A stretch of 30,424 nucleotides of DNA from Saccoglossus kowalevskii. Its lineage: Eukaryota; Hemichordata; Enteropneusta; Harrimaniidae. Within the stretch, counting starts at the first letter, position 1, and the number at the start of each line of letters is the position of its first letter. The position numbers and the translations under genes were made by a program. The stretch lies in assembly GCF_000003605.2 (NCBI RefSeq), contig NW_003150755.1, forward strand, positions 516,106-546,529. The letters run 5' to 3'. Under the pieces are notes generated by a model, which did no database searches, was not told the origin of the DNA, and worked only from the letters and a program-made list of their open reading frames with translations. Below, piece by piece: positions 1 to 9,700 of the stretch.

Positions 1-1078
1 GTAGTTTGGGTAGCTTATTTCCCATCATCATCTGCACTCGGCCATCAATGAGTTTTTTGTTTCTCCCAATCCTACCACTTTTTCTGTTTATTGATCTTTT
101 TTCAACATGTTTCTTTTGTATTTAGTTAATACTGGGTTCTGTTCGCCGATAAAGACACGATTGATGCTAAGATGCCGTAGTGTCTTATTAACGATTCATA
201 GTTGTATTGATTAAAGGTGAATGAAGACTATACCGAGTAAGATAAACAGTCAATAAATCCGAGGGAAACTGAATTTTCAACAACATATATCTGTGTTCAT
301 ATATAGCACCACGGACGTTGCTCCGCGTCGTTTTCAATGTGCGTCCCATGCCACGTATAACATACATTGTTTGTTTACGCGTAATTTGAACGTGCACTGC
401 GACAAGATGGTGCGGGCAATTATAGACTGTCACGTAGATCAACTCAAGTATCGTAGAGGACGCTCTAACAACTCACGACACAACACGTGTGTCATTATTT
501 CTACTTATGTAATGATTAATATTTTTTTTTATTTTATATTATTTTTACGTTAACCACATATATAAATACATAAACTTATCCCATAAAAAGAGTACAATTA
601 CTACACAAAAAAACATGGAAACGAGATAATTATAATTAATAGTTACTACGTTTCCTGTTGGGTTGTGATACGAAACAGATAACGATGTTCTATTCGTATT
701 TGTTTAGTTATTGAATTGTTATGTTTTGTGGTTGTTTGCTACAAGCACGTCTAGCTAACGAGGTATTGATGGGATTTACAATAAATCGTTGCTTCGCGAC
801 GCTGCAACGGCTTAGTGTAGGATTCCATCATTAATCTCATCGTTATTCGATAATTGAGAGAAAGAAACATCATGAGTCCACGTGTCGCTATCAACTACAG
901 TATTTGACATATGCATACATCGAAGTTAATTAGTACACGGTTGTCTAAATACATAAAAAGCTGTTATTCCTACGTTGCAAAGTAAGCATTCAAAGTAACT
1001 CGTTATACAAAAAATGAAAGCCCAAAGATCTGGGCAACACCATAGCAGATCTCGTTTAACTCTCGCAAACTGCACTAA
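1..1078. other. Non-coding flank, no gene seen
   Basis: AT-rich sequence with only short open frames on both strands. None of them has a recognisable domain, and those overlapping 188-553 on opposite strands look like chance. I see no RNA gene or mobile-element protein. The stretch is probably intergenic. Confidence 0.5.
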
Positions 1079-1104
1079 CCAATCAGAGAAGACTGTATAT
1101 AAAA
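1079..1104 (+). promoter_or_regulatory. Promoter-like CCAAT box plus TATA box
   Basis: CCAATCAG at 1079-1086 is followed after 9 bp by TATATAAAA at 1096-1104. This is close to the arrangement of compact metazoan Pol II promoters. A start site would be expected near 1125-1135. No convincing coding frame follows; a dispersed repeat begins at about 1146. It may be the promoter of a non-coding transcript, the remnant of a lost gene, or a chance match in AT-rich DNA. Confidence 0.3.
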
Positions 1105-1145
1105 CCGAGATTGGGCATTTGTTCTCATATTAGCATATTAAAGTT

Positions 1146-1279
1146 CATGGGCACTTGGGAGTGATTTTTTTTTTTTGCTTTTTATTATCGAAATAGTCTT
1201 GGCTATAGACTGTTAAAATTCGCCACACTGTGAATAGTGGAACATACTCAAAATACGATTCAAAAATATAGAAAACAAG
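1146..1279 (+). repeat. Dispersed repeat, copy A
   Basis: This segment aligns over about 130 bp with the reverse complement of 3931-4071. Shared landmarks in order are a GGGCAC...GGAGTGA block, a long T run followed by GCTTTTT, AGTCTTGGCTA, GTTAAAATT, TGGAACATACTC and a final AAATATAG. Two copies in opposite orientation within 3 kb mark it as an interspersed repeat. No ORF or clear terminal structure was identified, so the class is unknown. Confidence 0.65.
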
Positions 1280-2548
1280 TACAAACATTATCTCTTTTGA
1301 AAGCTTAGCAAGATTTAGCAAGGCTGTACATAAATATTCAAAAAGAAACATGGTGAAAAAAAAGTAATGACGGGATCTCCATATTCTGCACTATATTTAA
1401 CTTTTTAGAAAACGATAATAGGTTTGAATTTGGAACTGTTACAGTCATTTTCATTATGAGCATTAGCAAACTTCTGACTGAGTGAATGGTTATTAGCCAT
1501 TATCTCCTCTTGTGTTTTTCAATTTACCAGGGAAGTTCAAATCTAAATAGCTCTCACAATTCTTGAAACTTTCACACAACGTTTATCAGTTTATTAATAA
1601 ATGGGAGCCCGGAAGTATATATACTAATATTTGTTGTATGTTTTGTTTTCATGTTACAATGTTGTCATGCAGGATGTCTGCCGTATATTCAATCCCGTTC
1701 AGTATTCCACACTTCGAATGTCATTGTCCCGAGAATGCAGAGCTTTAAAAATGAGCCCAGGCGTCCTTTGTTCGTGGAGACGTCAACAAAATAGTGTTAA
1801 AAAACTGTGGGAGCCAATTAATTTTTAATCTCTCTGACCAACCAGGAAACACGAACGGAGATAATGCCCGTTTTTATGAAAGTGACGTTAATCGTCCACA
1901 AATATTGCATCATGACGACATGCCTAAATTCATCATACTGTCATGAATTAGTTTTCGCGTATCTGTTGTCCGACTTAGTTAGCTGGTTACTAGTGAATGG
2001 CTGTGTTATATCTGTCATCATTTAGGCTTATGCGAGGTCCTGAACGGAACTTGACTAAGTGATTTGGAAATAATTACGACATACCCGTCGCCATCCGGAC
2101 CGCTATTTCTGACAGTGTAGTATTTGCAGTTATTAATATAGTGAACGATAGATCAAAAGATATGACGTGTCCAGTACTTAGTGTGATTGGCTATGTGCAA
2201 ATTGAATATGTGAAGGTTACGCCTTGTGTCTTTAAAATTCTTTGTAATTGGTTAAGTTTTGATACGTATTAAACGATCTAAGTCTTTGGTCCCAGAGAGA
2301 GCTCCACGAGGCGAGAGAGTGTTGGTCAGTCCGGGACAGAGTCTCCGACGAGGCAGTTACCTTGAGGCGTTCTCGATGTTGCTAAAGACTAGCTATTGAA
2401 ATGTATTTCGTTGTGTGCGTCTATTTGACTGTAAAGCTTTAGTGACTTTCCCAGTTCGGTACCTCAAGAGACGTGACATAGAGACAGATGCGAATTTCCC
2501 CATGATAATACACCAACGCTAGCTGGTGTTTAATCATCATCAATCGTC
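1280..2548. other. Non-coding stretch with a GC-richer patch
   Basis: No recognisable gene. Short open frames around 1563-1828 have no family resemblance. A patch at about 2285-2375 is clearly more G+C-rich than its surroundings and could be an untranslated exon or regulatory sequence, but nothing specific supports that. Confidence 0.4.
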
Positions 2549-2650
2549 AGGACACTTGTTTCGCTGATTGCAGATTTCCGATTATCTGTAATTAGCAAAA
2601 CGAACCGTTTATTAATTAAATCTCGTTATTTTCGGCTAATATTTTATGAA
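2549..2650 (+). repeat. Local direct duplication, copy 1
   Basis: Starts with AGGACACTTGTTTCGCTG, which recurs exactly at 2721-2738. Downstream, TAATTAGC, a TTA(T/C)TAATTAAA block and TTTTCGGC.AATATTTT are also shared. Copy 1 carries about 20 extra bases after the shared 18-mer. Copy starts are 172 bp apart, so this is probably an old segmental or tandem duplication. Confidence 0.7.
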
Positions 2651-2720
2651 GTTATTTACACGACTGAAAGGTGAATACCCTGGCCAAGTTTTGTCCGAAA
2701 ATTGTGAATACTGTACGTGT

Positions 2721-2795
2721 AGGACACTTGTTTCGCTGTAATTAGCGAAATGAGCCATTTACTAATTAAAATATTTTCGGCAAATATTTTGTAAA
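2721..2795 (+). repeat. Local direct duplication, copy 2
   Basis: Shorter partner of 2549-2650 in the same orientation. It begins with the identical 18-mer and keeps the TAATTAGC and TTTTCGGC blocks. Confidence 0.7.
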
Positions 2796-3154
2796 TATTG
2801 TGCCTATAAAACCCATTTTCTCTGATTACAGTATATTATCTATTATGTTTGCCATCCAATTTCGTTTCTTCGATTACAATAAGTCGCGTCGTGTTATCAA
2901 TTCCACTGAGGAAGGGGCACAATGGATAACGTAAAGCCGTTGAGATATTCATGCAGTTATATAAACATAGCAATCGCCATTGGGTGGGTTGAGTCTAAAT
3001 TTACCTTCCCTCAAACCTTTAAAAAATACTTTGTATGACGCAGTTTTTCGCGATCTCCGGTGAAATGGACCATGCGAAGTTAGACAGCCAGGTTGAAATG
3101 GACCGTAACATTTTGCTACACATCGGCTTTTCGCAGTTTTTACTACTCAATCGA

Positions 3155-3346
3155 AAAAATCGAAATGGAAGGGGAACTACTGTTCAACTACACACTAGAC
3201 GAGTCGATAGAAATTAAACGAACCCTGACTTCTGGAAATACCTCATTCATAGATCGTCTTAGTACCAGAGGTCGCCGAGCACGGCCATACAAGCGACATC
3301 GCTACCGGAGCAAGCTAACTGGCAAGGGAGTTTCCGATTTTTCCGC
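3155..3346 (+). other. Orphan open frame, possible unplaced exon
   Basis: An open frame running through 3093-3452 has a G+C-richer core from the Met codon at about 3162 onward. That core encodes MEGELLFNYTLDESIEIKR and then an Arg/Lys-rich stretch containing RGRRARPYKRHRYRSK. Base composition differs from the AT-rich flanks, but no domain is recognisable and no partner exon can be assigned. It may be a lone exon, a relic or chance. Confidence 0.2.
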
Positions 3347-3930
3347 GGTGTTTAAAAACACCATCTCGTTTGCCGATTTTTCTATAACTGCCAGGGTATT
3401 TTTTTTATTTTTAAATAACCGAGCATTTTACGTTTGTGTATTTTGCCATTGAAAAGTTAGTTATTGATGACAGCACAGCAATGGTGTTTATCCATAAAAA
3501 ATGATTGCATCGCAATGCTATCAGCATGGTGGTCATTACAGCGAAACGAAAAATGTATACTTCAATGCCTCTGAAGAAAAAAAATGCATAACAAATTAAA
3601 TTATTTAACAGTATACCACTGGGAGGCTAGAGTAGAAGTTGTCGAGATAAGGGTGAAAAAGTTTACTTATCATTTAGAACTACTAGTATATGTTTTTTAT
3701 TCCGCTTGCATGCTGGAAGCGTCTACGTCTTGTCTGTTTTTTTGTAGTTTGCGAGACTAGTTGGTAGCGCTTGAGGTAAGCTAAACAGGGTCCAGGACAG
3801 GAAGTCGCACATCGCCGCACCATAACGGAGGCCAACAACTCATTTACATATAACATCAACAGTGACTTGTCAATCAAAGAGCAACGTAGACAAACTTTCG
3901 GGATTTTTTTAATCACATACGCGTGCCTGG

Positions 3931-4015
3931 TTTCCCTATATTTTAAAATCGATGAGTATGTTCCATTATAGACAATGCTCCGAAATTTTAACACTATCTA
4001 GCCAAGACTGTCTGG

Positions 4016-4046
<31 letters not shown>

Positions 4047-4071
4047 TTCACTCCGAGTGCCCACGAACATG
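3931..4071 (-). repeat. Dispersed repeat, copy B (inverted)
   Basis: Reverse-complement partner of 1146-1279, with the same ordered blocks. Its internal homopolymer is longer, an A19 tract at 4028-4046 on the plus strand. Together with copy A it forms a widely spaced inverted repeat of about 2.7 kb. Confidence 0.65.
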
Positions 4072-4630
4072 CACCTATACCTTAAACCGACATGTAGACT
4101 ATAAATGGAACTCTAAACAATTGGGATTAGTTCGTTACGCGTCCTGCTGTTGTACACAGCTCCGGTAATTGTTCAGTAAATTGCGTTTTTCGGTGTACTT
4201 TCGGCCACTATGTCGTACCAAAAATGCATAGGTGTGACTATGAATACAAGGCCTACTTTGATTGGTTGACTAACCTAGCTTTTTGAGATCCCACGATCGA
4301 GATTTTTTTATGGAGAATCTTAGGGATTCGCAGTCAAAATTAAAAAAATATATAATTAAGGAAAAATATGACTAAAATAAAAAAAGAACAATTAAAAAAA
4401 AAAGAAGAAGGAAAGCTCAATAAATTTGAAAATTTAGTGAATTAAAACGAATATGAAGACCTAGATCATGTGTCGTATTTTCATCTACGCATGCGCTAAA
4501 CAAAAACATACATGTGACATATAATGCCACGATATGATCAGTCATTAGTACATGCTATCATTATTTGCATATCACTCGGATGTTGCGTATTGTTACAAGA
4601 AGATAAGCAGTACCTCAACAGAACATCGTA
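4072..4630 (+). promoter_or_regulatory. Putative upstream region of the cyclase gene
   Basis: AT-rich non-coding DNA directly upstream of the first cyclase coding exon. No clear TATA box lies close to the start codon. An in-frame TAA at 4604-4606 closes the reading frame above the ATG, supporting 4631 as the start. Promoter and start site are not resolved. Confidence 0.3.
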
Positions 4631-4661
4631 ATGGAAAAAATGGACGTATTAAGAAATTTGC
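4631..4661 (+). CDS. Cyclase exon 1 (start codon)
   Basis: Encodes MEKMDVLRNL plus one base of a Leu codon. The ATG has G at -3 and G at +4, an in-frame TAA lies 27 bp upstream, and the exon ends at a good donor (C|GTAAGT). The split codon is completed exactly by the next exon (C|TA = Leu). The short length leaves some doubt. The alternative start is an ATG at 4755 reading through the intron. Confidence 0.65.
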
Positions 4662-4821
4662 GTAAGTTCATCTATATACTTTTCCTATTATAAAACTAGA
4701 ATCAATTAACTTTCTATGGACGTAGTAACCACACACAATAGTGTTGATTGAACTATGCTTTTCGTGTTAATTCGTGTTCATGTCATTAACACCACTCGAG
4801 CGTATTATTTTATTTTACAAG

Positions 4822-5090
4822 TAAACTGGAAAGCAAATCGTGGACAAGAACAGAATGTGGTGACGGTTTTCCAGCCAGGCAGCGATTCAGGCTCATCGAA
4901 ATCTAGTTACGGTTCAATGAGCAACATAGGATCTTCTATTCGCGATGAACTTGAAGGAAATGAAAAGGGTTTATGTAGAGCAACTAATCTCACCCAAACG
5001 GGAAAAAGGAAACTCACCATGAAGATGTTGACTTTGACTTTATTACCGATTTGCGTGTTAACTGTGTTGGCTTTGTCCGATCTAACCAAG
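4822..5090 (+). CDS. Cyclase exon 2: cytosolic tail and first membrane helix
   Basis: The acceptor TTTTACAAG precedes 4822 and the donor AAG|GTAACG follows 5090; the exon ends in phase 0. It encodes a Ser/Gly-rich cytosolic segment (SDSGSSKSSYGSMSNIGSS), a basic GKRKLTMK patch and then a hydrophobic helix, LTLTLLPICVLTVLAL, which fits the first transmembrane segment of NIT-type receptors. Positive charge before the helix supports a cytosolic N-terminus. Confidence 0.8.
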
Positions 5091-7547
5091 GTAACGTTCA
5101 TATTTTCTCAAAGTAAAATTACACACAAAAACCTTTTCATTTCCAACTGCAGTAAGACATGTTTTTTCATTTATTTGCGATAATCACAATTTTATATGAG
5201 CAACTCCGACTTAATTTTCATACCTTCTCCAAAGTTGTTTATTTCTGATAACCAGTGTCAAGAATTTAATAAAATTCACCGTACACTGTATTCAAGAAAG
5301 TAATTTTTTAAAGCCCCCCACAGGACGATACACAATGTCTCGTGTTTGTCGCCTTTTCAATACCTCGCACATTAGGTGCTTTATCCGATTTAAAAGACTA
5401 AATTAAAACACTATATTTATAATTTACGTTTTTAATTAGTATAATTTTTACAGATCAATTCTGAGATTTAATCGTCATTTATTTGTCATTTTCTGTTTTA
5501 ATTATAATCATCATGATGACGCTTCATATTCTCTTCGTTAAAGCGACACTGTCGTTAAATCTGCGCACGTGCGTATTTTATTGTTTTTTTGGTTGGTCAT
5601 TACCAATATCACGAACATAAACACAGCAAAACAAAGACATATCTCGCGGTCGTAACTAATAGATTATCGTCAAAAAAACGTTATCTAAGTCCAATGTATG
5701 AGCTTTTAAGTAAGTGAGAATTGCCTTTTAGTAGATCTCTAAAAACTAGTCGCTATACCAATATGCTAACATTTGTTGCTTTCCTATGCACATGCGCTGT
5801 TGCGACGACGTCACCGCTCTAAATTGAGCATTCTATAAAAGGTGTAAAACATTTTTTTGTACGAGACTCTTGTAATCGTTTTCTACCTGCCATTTCGAAT
5901 ACACATGTACTAAAATTATAACAGGTGGGCTCGATACTCAAGAACTGTATCTTGTTCGGATTCTGATTGGTCGGTATGTTTTTTACGACAAGTTGATTGG
6001 TGTTCAGTTTGGTCACGTGGACGATATCGTAATTCATCAGAATTAGCAGGAAATCTAGCAGGAGCTCGATCTGTATGTTTGAAGTCAGTCTACGTATTTC
6101 GGCTTCGGAATTCGAATTTCCTTTCAGTAAGGCGAGATTATTGCAGAAAAGTTGAATTTCTGCATCCAATATTTCTACGGAAGGTCAGAAAATGCAGTGG
6201 GGTGGATACGTACCAAAAACCGTCTCTATTATGTAGCGTGTGGTCTATTGGGAAATTTGAGGTTGACTGAATGGTATGACCTAAGTATTTTAGACAAAAC
6301 AATTCCGACAATTTTTCACAAGTTTGTAAATTCTTGACGGCAGTATGCATATTGTTGATCTAGGTTGCAACCTCCAGAACAGACTGAGCCTGAGCAGCTA
6401 CCGTGACAAAGTGGCACCATTAATCTCGATATAATTCTCGGCCTCTCCTACGCCGATTTCTTGCCAATGCAACTTGCAAATGTGTTGGACGACGAATCGA
6501 AAAGTCAATCACAGAAATCTTACCGTAACTCAATATTCGTTCAGAAATATTTCCGTTGGAGATTACGTCCAATACAATGGAAGGGAAAGTAAAAATGCAA
6601 AACATAATGATAATCAGCGCAACATAAGAAAACAAACACATCTTGAAGCTACATTAAAATCGTGTGAACGCGGAACCTCATTATGGATATCATAGAATAG
6701 TCTGCTTTATAAATGTTGCGCCCGGCCATGTTTGAATAAATACATTCTTTATATAGATTTGAAGTGGAAACTCCGAACTGTGGTTTTATATAAACCTTGC
6801 ATTGTGTTGCTGAAGCTGAAACTCGAATTTGCTTTGATCTTGACAGTAGAGGATTTTCCCGTGATTTTATAGACTGGCCTTTTGATAGAAAAACTTATTT
6901 AGGATGGACAATTATTTAGTTGCCAAGGTAACATGCTAACAATCGGAGTAAACGCCAAATTATGGCACAGCATTTCATACAGCCCAACATGAAATTACAT
7001 TATCCGCTATGACGAGAAGGAAACATAGTCTTCCACTCTTTTGCTCAAGCAAAAAATCAGAGCGACGAAACGGCCACGGAAAACGTGAGAAATAAAACCC
7101 TCTTGCAGTTAGGTAACGATTAATAAATCCCGGGAAAAGCGCCACCTGTGGTAGATTATTTCGATCGGCAAACTGCGTACAGAGAAGGTTAATTGCTCGT
7201 TATTTCGCGTAGAAATGTAATCGCGCGAAGAGCAGGGAAAAAGTACAAATGTATTCGCATAGACGAAATATATTTCGTTGGGTGCGAGAAAGCAACAAGA
7301 CGGCCATTGTGACAGATTCACCGCTACTTGGAGTGTTTCCGTCGTATAGTAATCGCAAACTGGGTCAAAATAATGAGTCCATTGAAGCCATATCCGTAGA
7401 TCAATTCAGCTAACGAGGTCGAGATAATGAGCTTCCAAATATGATTCAATTCTGTATAGGCTTTCGTCAACAACAATTGACAACAGTTCTTTCTATAATT
7501 GGGATGTAATAGGAAGTAGAATATCTGTTTTTTCTCTCACCTTGTAG
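5091..7547 (+). other. Cyclase intron 2 (2.46 kb)
   Basis: Long intron between the first helix and the NIT domain, bounded by GTAACG and TTGTAG. It holds several overlapping open frames on both strands at about 5819-6695, the longest 116 codons on the minus strand. None matches a family I recognise and they lie across each other, so none is called as a gene. Confidence 0.6.
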
Positions 7548-7874
7548 ACTATCTACCTCAGCGTGGATGCTGCTCAGATATGGCATAATGTACGATTCAG
7601 TGGCTAAGTGGGCGACCTCATACACAGCCTCCAGATTGAGCGTGACATGACGGCGTTGTATATTCAGTCAAAGGAACAGGCTCTTCCGGGACCCGAAAGA
7701 AAAATCTTTCTAATCAATACATACCCGGCAACGGATGCCATATTGGAAAGTCTGACTGACTGGCCGTCTTATGGGACGAGGGCGTATCAACATTTTCAAA
7801 ACATAGAAGCCTTCAAGTCTTTCCTGTTCGAATATCGTATGACACTAGATGTTAACAACCCCACAATACATGAG
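7548..7874 (+). CDS. Cyclase exon 3: NIT domain, carries a premature stop
   Basis: The acceptor is pyrimidine-rich (TTTTTTCTCTCACCTTGTAG) and phase 0 is kept from exon 2. It reads TIYLSVDAAQIWHNVRFSG, then TAA at 7605-7607, then VGDLIHSLQIERDMTALYI and onward to NNPTIHE before the donor GAG|GTTTGT. The sequence on both sides of the stop is typical NIT domain (helix leading into the G-[DE]-L-[IV]-H-x-L-Q-x-E-R core). The family usually has an acidic residue at the stop position, so GAA to TAA is the simplest change. An exon starting after the stop would not match the phase of exon 2. Confidence 0.85.
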
Positions 7875-8296
7875 GTTTGTGTTAAGCATTGAGACAGAGA
7901 TGAAAACCACTGCCGCAATATCCCTCATTCCACATTTTAATATTTCGGCGGTAAATGATCTTAAAAGTGTGTGAATATTTACAGCAAATGCGACAACCCC
8001 AGTCGTCCATAGCTGTGAATATGTGTTAGTAGGTTATGATGACTCGGTTTACCATGATCTAATTGCCAATTGTTACGTCTTTGAATATTTATAACACAAA
8101 TACATATTCTTCCGTCCGTGCAATGCTCTCGCTTAACTGCAGACACGGGGATTTAACTTTTTTTTATTTTTATGCATTTGCGATATCAATGTCACAAACT
8201 TGCAAATTGTGGACTTTTTTTAAATACAACTTATTTATTAATATTTATTGCATTCACGTATTGCGCATCGCTGATTTATAACTTCCCACTTATCAG

Positions 8297-8521
8297 GTGA
8301 TCTATTTCTACACGGACGCAATTCACATACTCAGCGACTGGTTGTACGAAGCAGTTGGTAAATTCAGCGGTCAATGGTTATGGGAGACATTGGTCGCTTA
8401 CCAGCTCCTGGTTGTTGGCATGGAACAAATCGGAATTGAGAGAACATTGGGGGCAGTGTTTTATACTCAGGGAGGATTTCATCGACGACAGGACTATCTC
8501 TGGTGTATAGAAAAATGTCAG
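8297..8521 (+). CDS. Cyclase exon 4: NIT domain, middle
   Basis: Phase 0 on both sides (ACTTATCAG| at the left, CAG|GTATTC at the right). It encodes 75 residues including IYFYTDAIHILSDWLYEAVG and the NIT signature YQLLVVGMEQIGIERTLGAV followed by FYTQGGF. The pattern of Leu/Val helices and the E-x-x-G-x-x-R-x-x-G core are characteristic of the domain. No lesion is seen. Confidence 0.88.
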
Positions 8522-8541
8522 GTATTCTTGATACTAAGGCA

Positions 8542-8641
8542 CAACACAGTACAATTTAACCCAAAGCAACACAACACAACCCAGTCCAACACATTGCAAC
8601 ACAGTCTGACCCAACCCAACTCAACGCAGTCTACCCCAACT
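8542..8641 (+). repeat. Degenerate pentanucleotide array (CAACA/CAGTC-type)
   Basis: Exactly 20 consecutive 5-bp units can be laid out in register (CAACA, CAGTA, CAATT, TAACC, CAAAG, CAACA, CAACA, CAACC, CAGTC and so on). The array is very A/C-rich on this strand. It lies inside intron 4, 20 bp after the exon 4 donor. It is an old microsatellite that has diverged without losing phase. Confidence 0.8.
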
Positions 8642-8802
8642 GTATCTTGAATCCAAGATTCATTTTTTTTGAATAGGAAAATCTGGGGGATAATCAGCGG
8701 ACTAGTTAAGCTGTATAATTATACGGTTCGTTTCTAAAGAGTGAACAGCAGTGCAATATGATTGATGGCGGCTATAGCCAAAGTTCACCGATGATGGCGC
8801 AA

Positions 8803-8857
8803 CACATCACGTCACAGTACAGCACAGCACAGCAAAGCTCAGAGTACAATACAATAT
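8803..8857 (+). repeat. Second degenerate pentanucleotide array
   Basis: Eleven 5-bp units in register (CACAT, CACGT, CACAG, TACAG, CACAG, CACAG, CAAAG, CTCAG, AGTAC, AATAC, AATAT). The unit type resembles the array at 8542-8641 in the same intron, so the two may be parts of one expanded tract interrupted by unique sequence. Confidence 0.65.
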
Positions 8858-8896
8858 ATTTTGATATAACTTTTGATATATTTATTATATTGGTAG

Positions 8897-9572
8897 GTGG
8901 GGGAGCGGAACATTTGGGCGTCACAGAAGTACTCCCCTTTAGTTGGTGAAAATTTAGAATACAAGGTACAACAATTAGAATACGATTTTCGAAGCACGAT
9001 TGGGCAATTGAGAAGGCCAATTCAGCTGAACCAATCGAGAGAACCATCGTGGCAGGAGGGTAACTGGTGGTTTAATAATATGACAATTTACATCGACACT
9101 TTAAAGGACAGCCAGCGTCGTATGACCGAAATAATAGTCTATAAACTGGAAGAACTGATAAACCAAGACAATTCAAAACTTGGTGTTCGCATCGGTATCA
9201 TGGCCGTGGTCTTGATAATGTGCGGCGTTATCATCAAAGCGGTGGAATATTCAAAACTATGCTCTAACTTTAGCCAAACAAACCAAGGCGCTGAACAAAG
9301 AACGAAAACGTGTCGATTCTATTCTTTACTCCTTGATGCCAAAGACTATTGCTCGGCAGTTGATGGAGAACAAAAATGTCACTGCCGAATCTTTCTCAGA
9401 AGCGACCATTTTTTCTCGGATATTGTCGATTTCACTCGTATTTGTTCGGATAGTTCTCCGATGCAGGTTGTAGAACTGCTGAATCATGTGTATACAACCT
9501 TTGACCGACGAATTGATCTCTATGACGTGTACAAAGTAGAAACTATTGGCGATGCGTATATGGTTGTGTCAG
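8897..9572 (+). CDS. Cyclase exon 5: end of NIT, second helix, linker, start of catalytic domain
   Basis: The acceptor TTGGTAG precedes GTG; phase 0 in, phase 1 out (TCAG|GTGAGG, splitting a Gly codon). It encodes the last NIT helices ([17 protein letters not shown]...), the helix [18 protein letters not shown], then catalytic motifs [39 protein letters not shown]. Between about 9243 and 9409 the familiar linker ([48 protein letters not shown]) is in another frame. One frameshift enters it and a second, at a run of six T (9409-9414), leaves it. The out-of-frame reading happens to contain no stop. Confidence 0.88.
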
Positions 9573-9700
9573 GTGAGGGCGCTGTTTACCCAAGTTAATA
9601 CTTGAAGCTGATTGGACATTGTCAGAACATTGCAGCTTGAATTGCCTTTTATTTGTTCATTCTCATTTTCATCAATGACATTGTTGTTTTATTTATACAG

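Noticed and set aside
4755-4821. Alternative cyclase start at ATG 4755
   Set aside because: It would retain the intron before the acceptor at 4821; exon 1 at 4631 has a good donor and fits the phase. Kept only as an alternative.
7608-7640. GTG at 7608 as a non-AUG start or exon start after the TAA
   Set aside because: NIT sequence continues upstream in the same frame from a strong acceptor, so the TAA is better read as a nonsense change.
8297-8650. Reading cyclase exon 4 through into the pentamer array as one protein
   Set aside because: The donor at 8522 joins in phase to NIT sequence at 8897; the read-through only translates the repeat.
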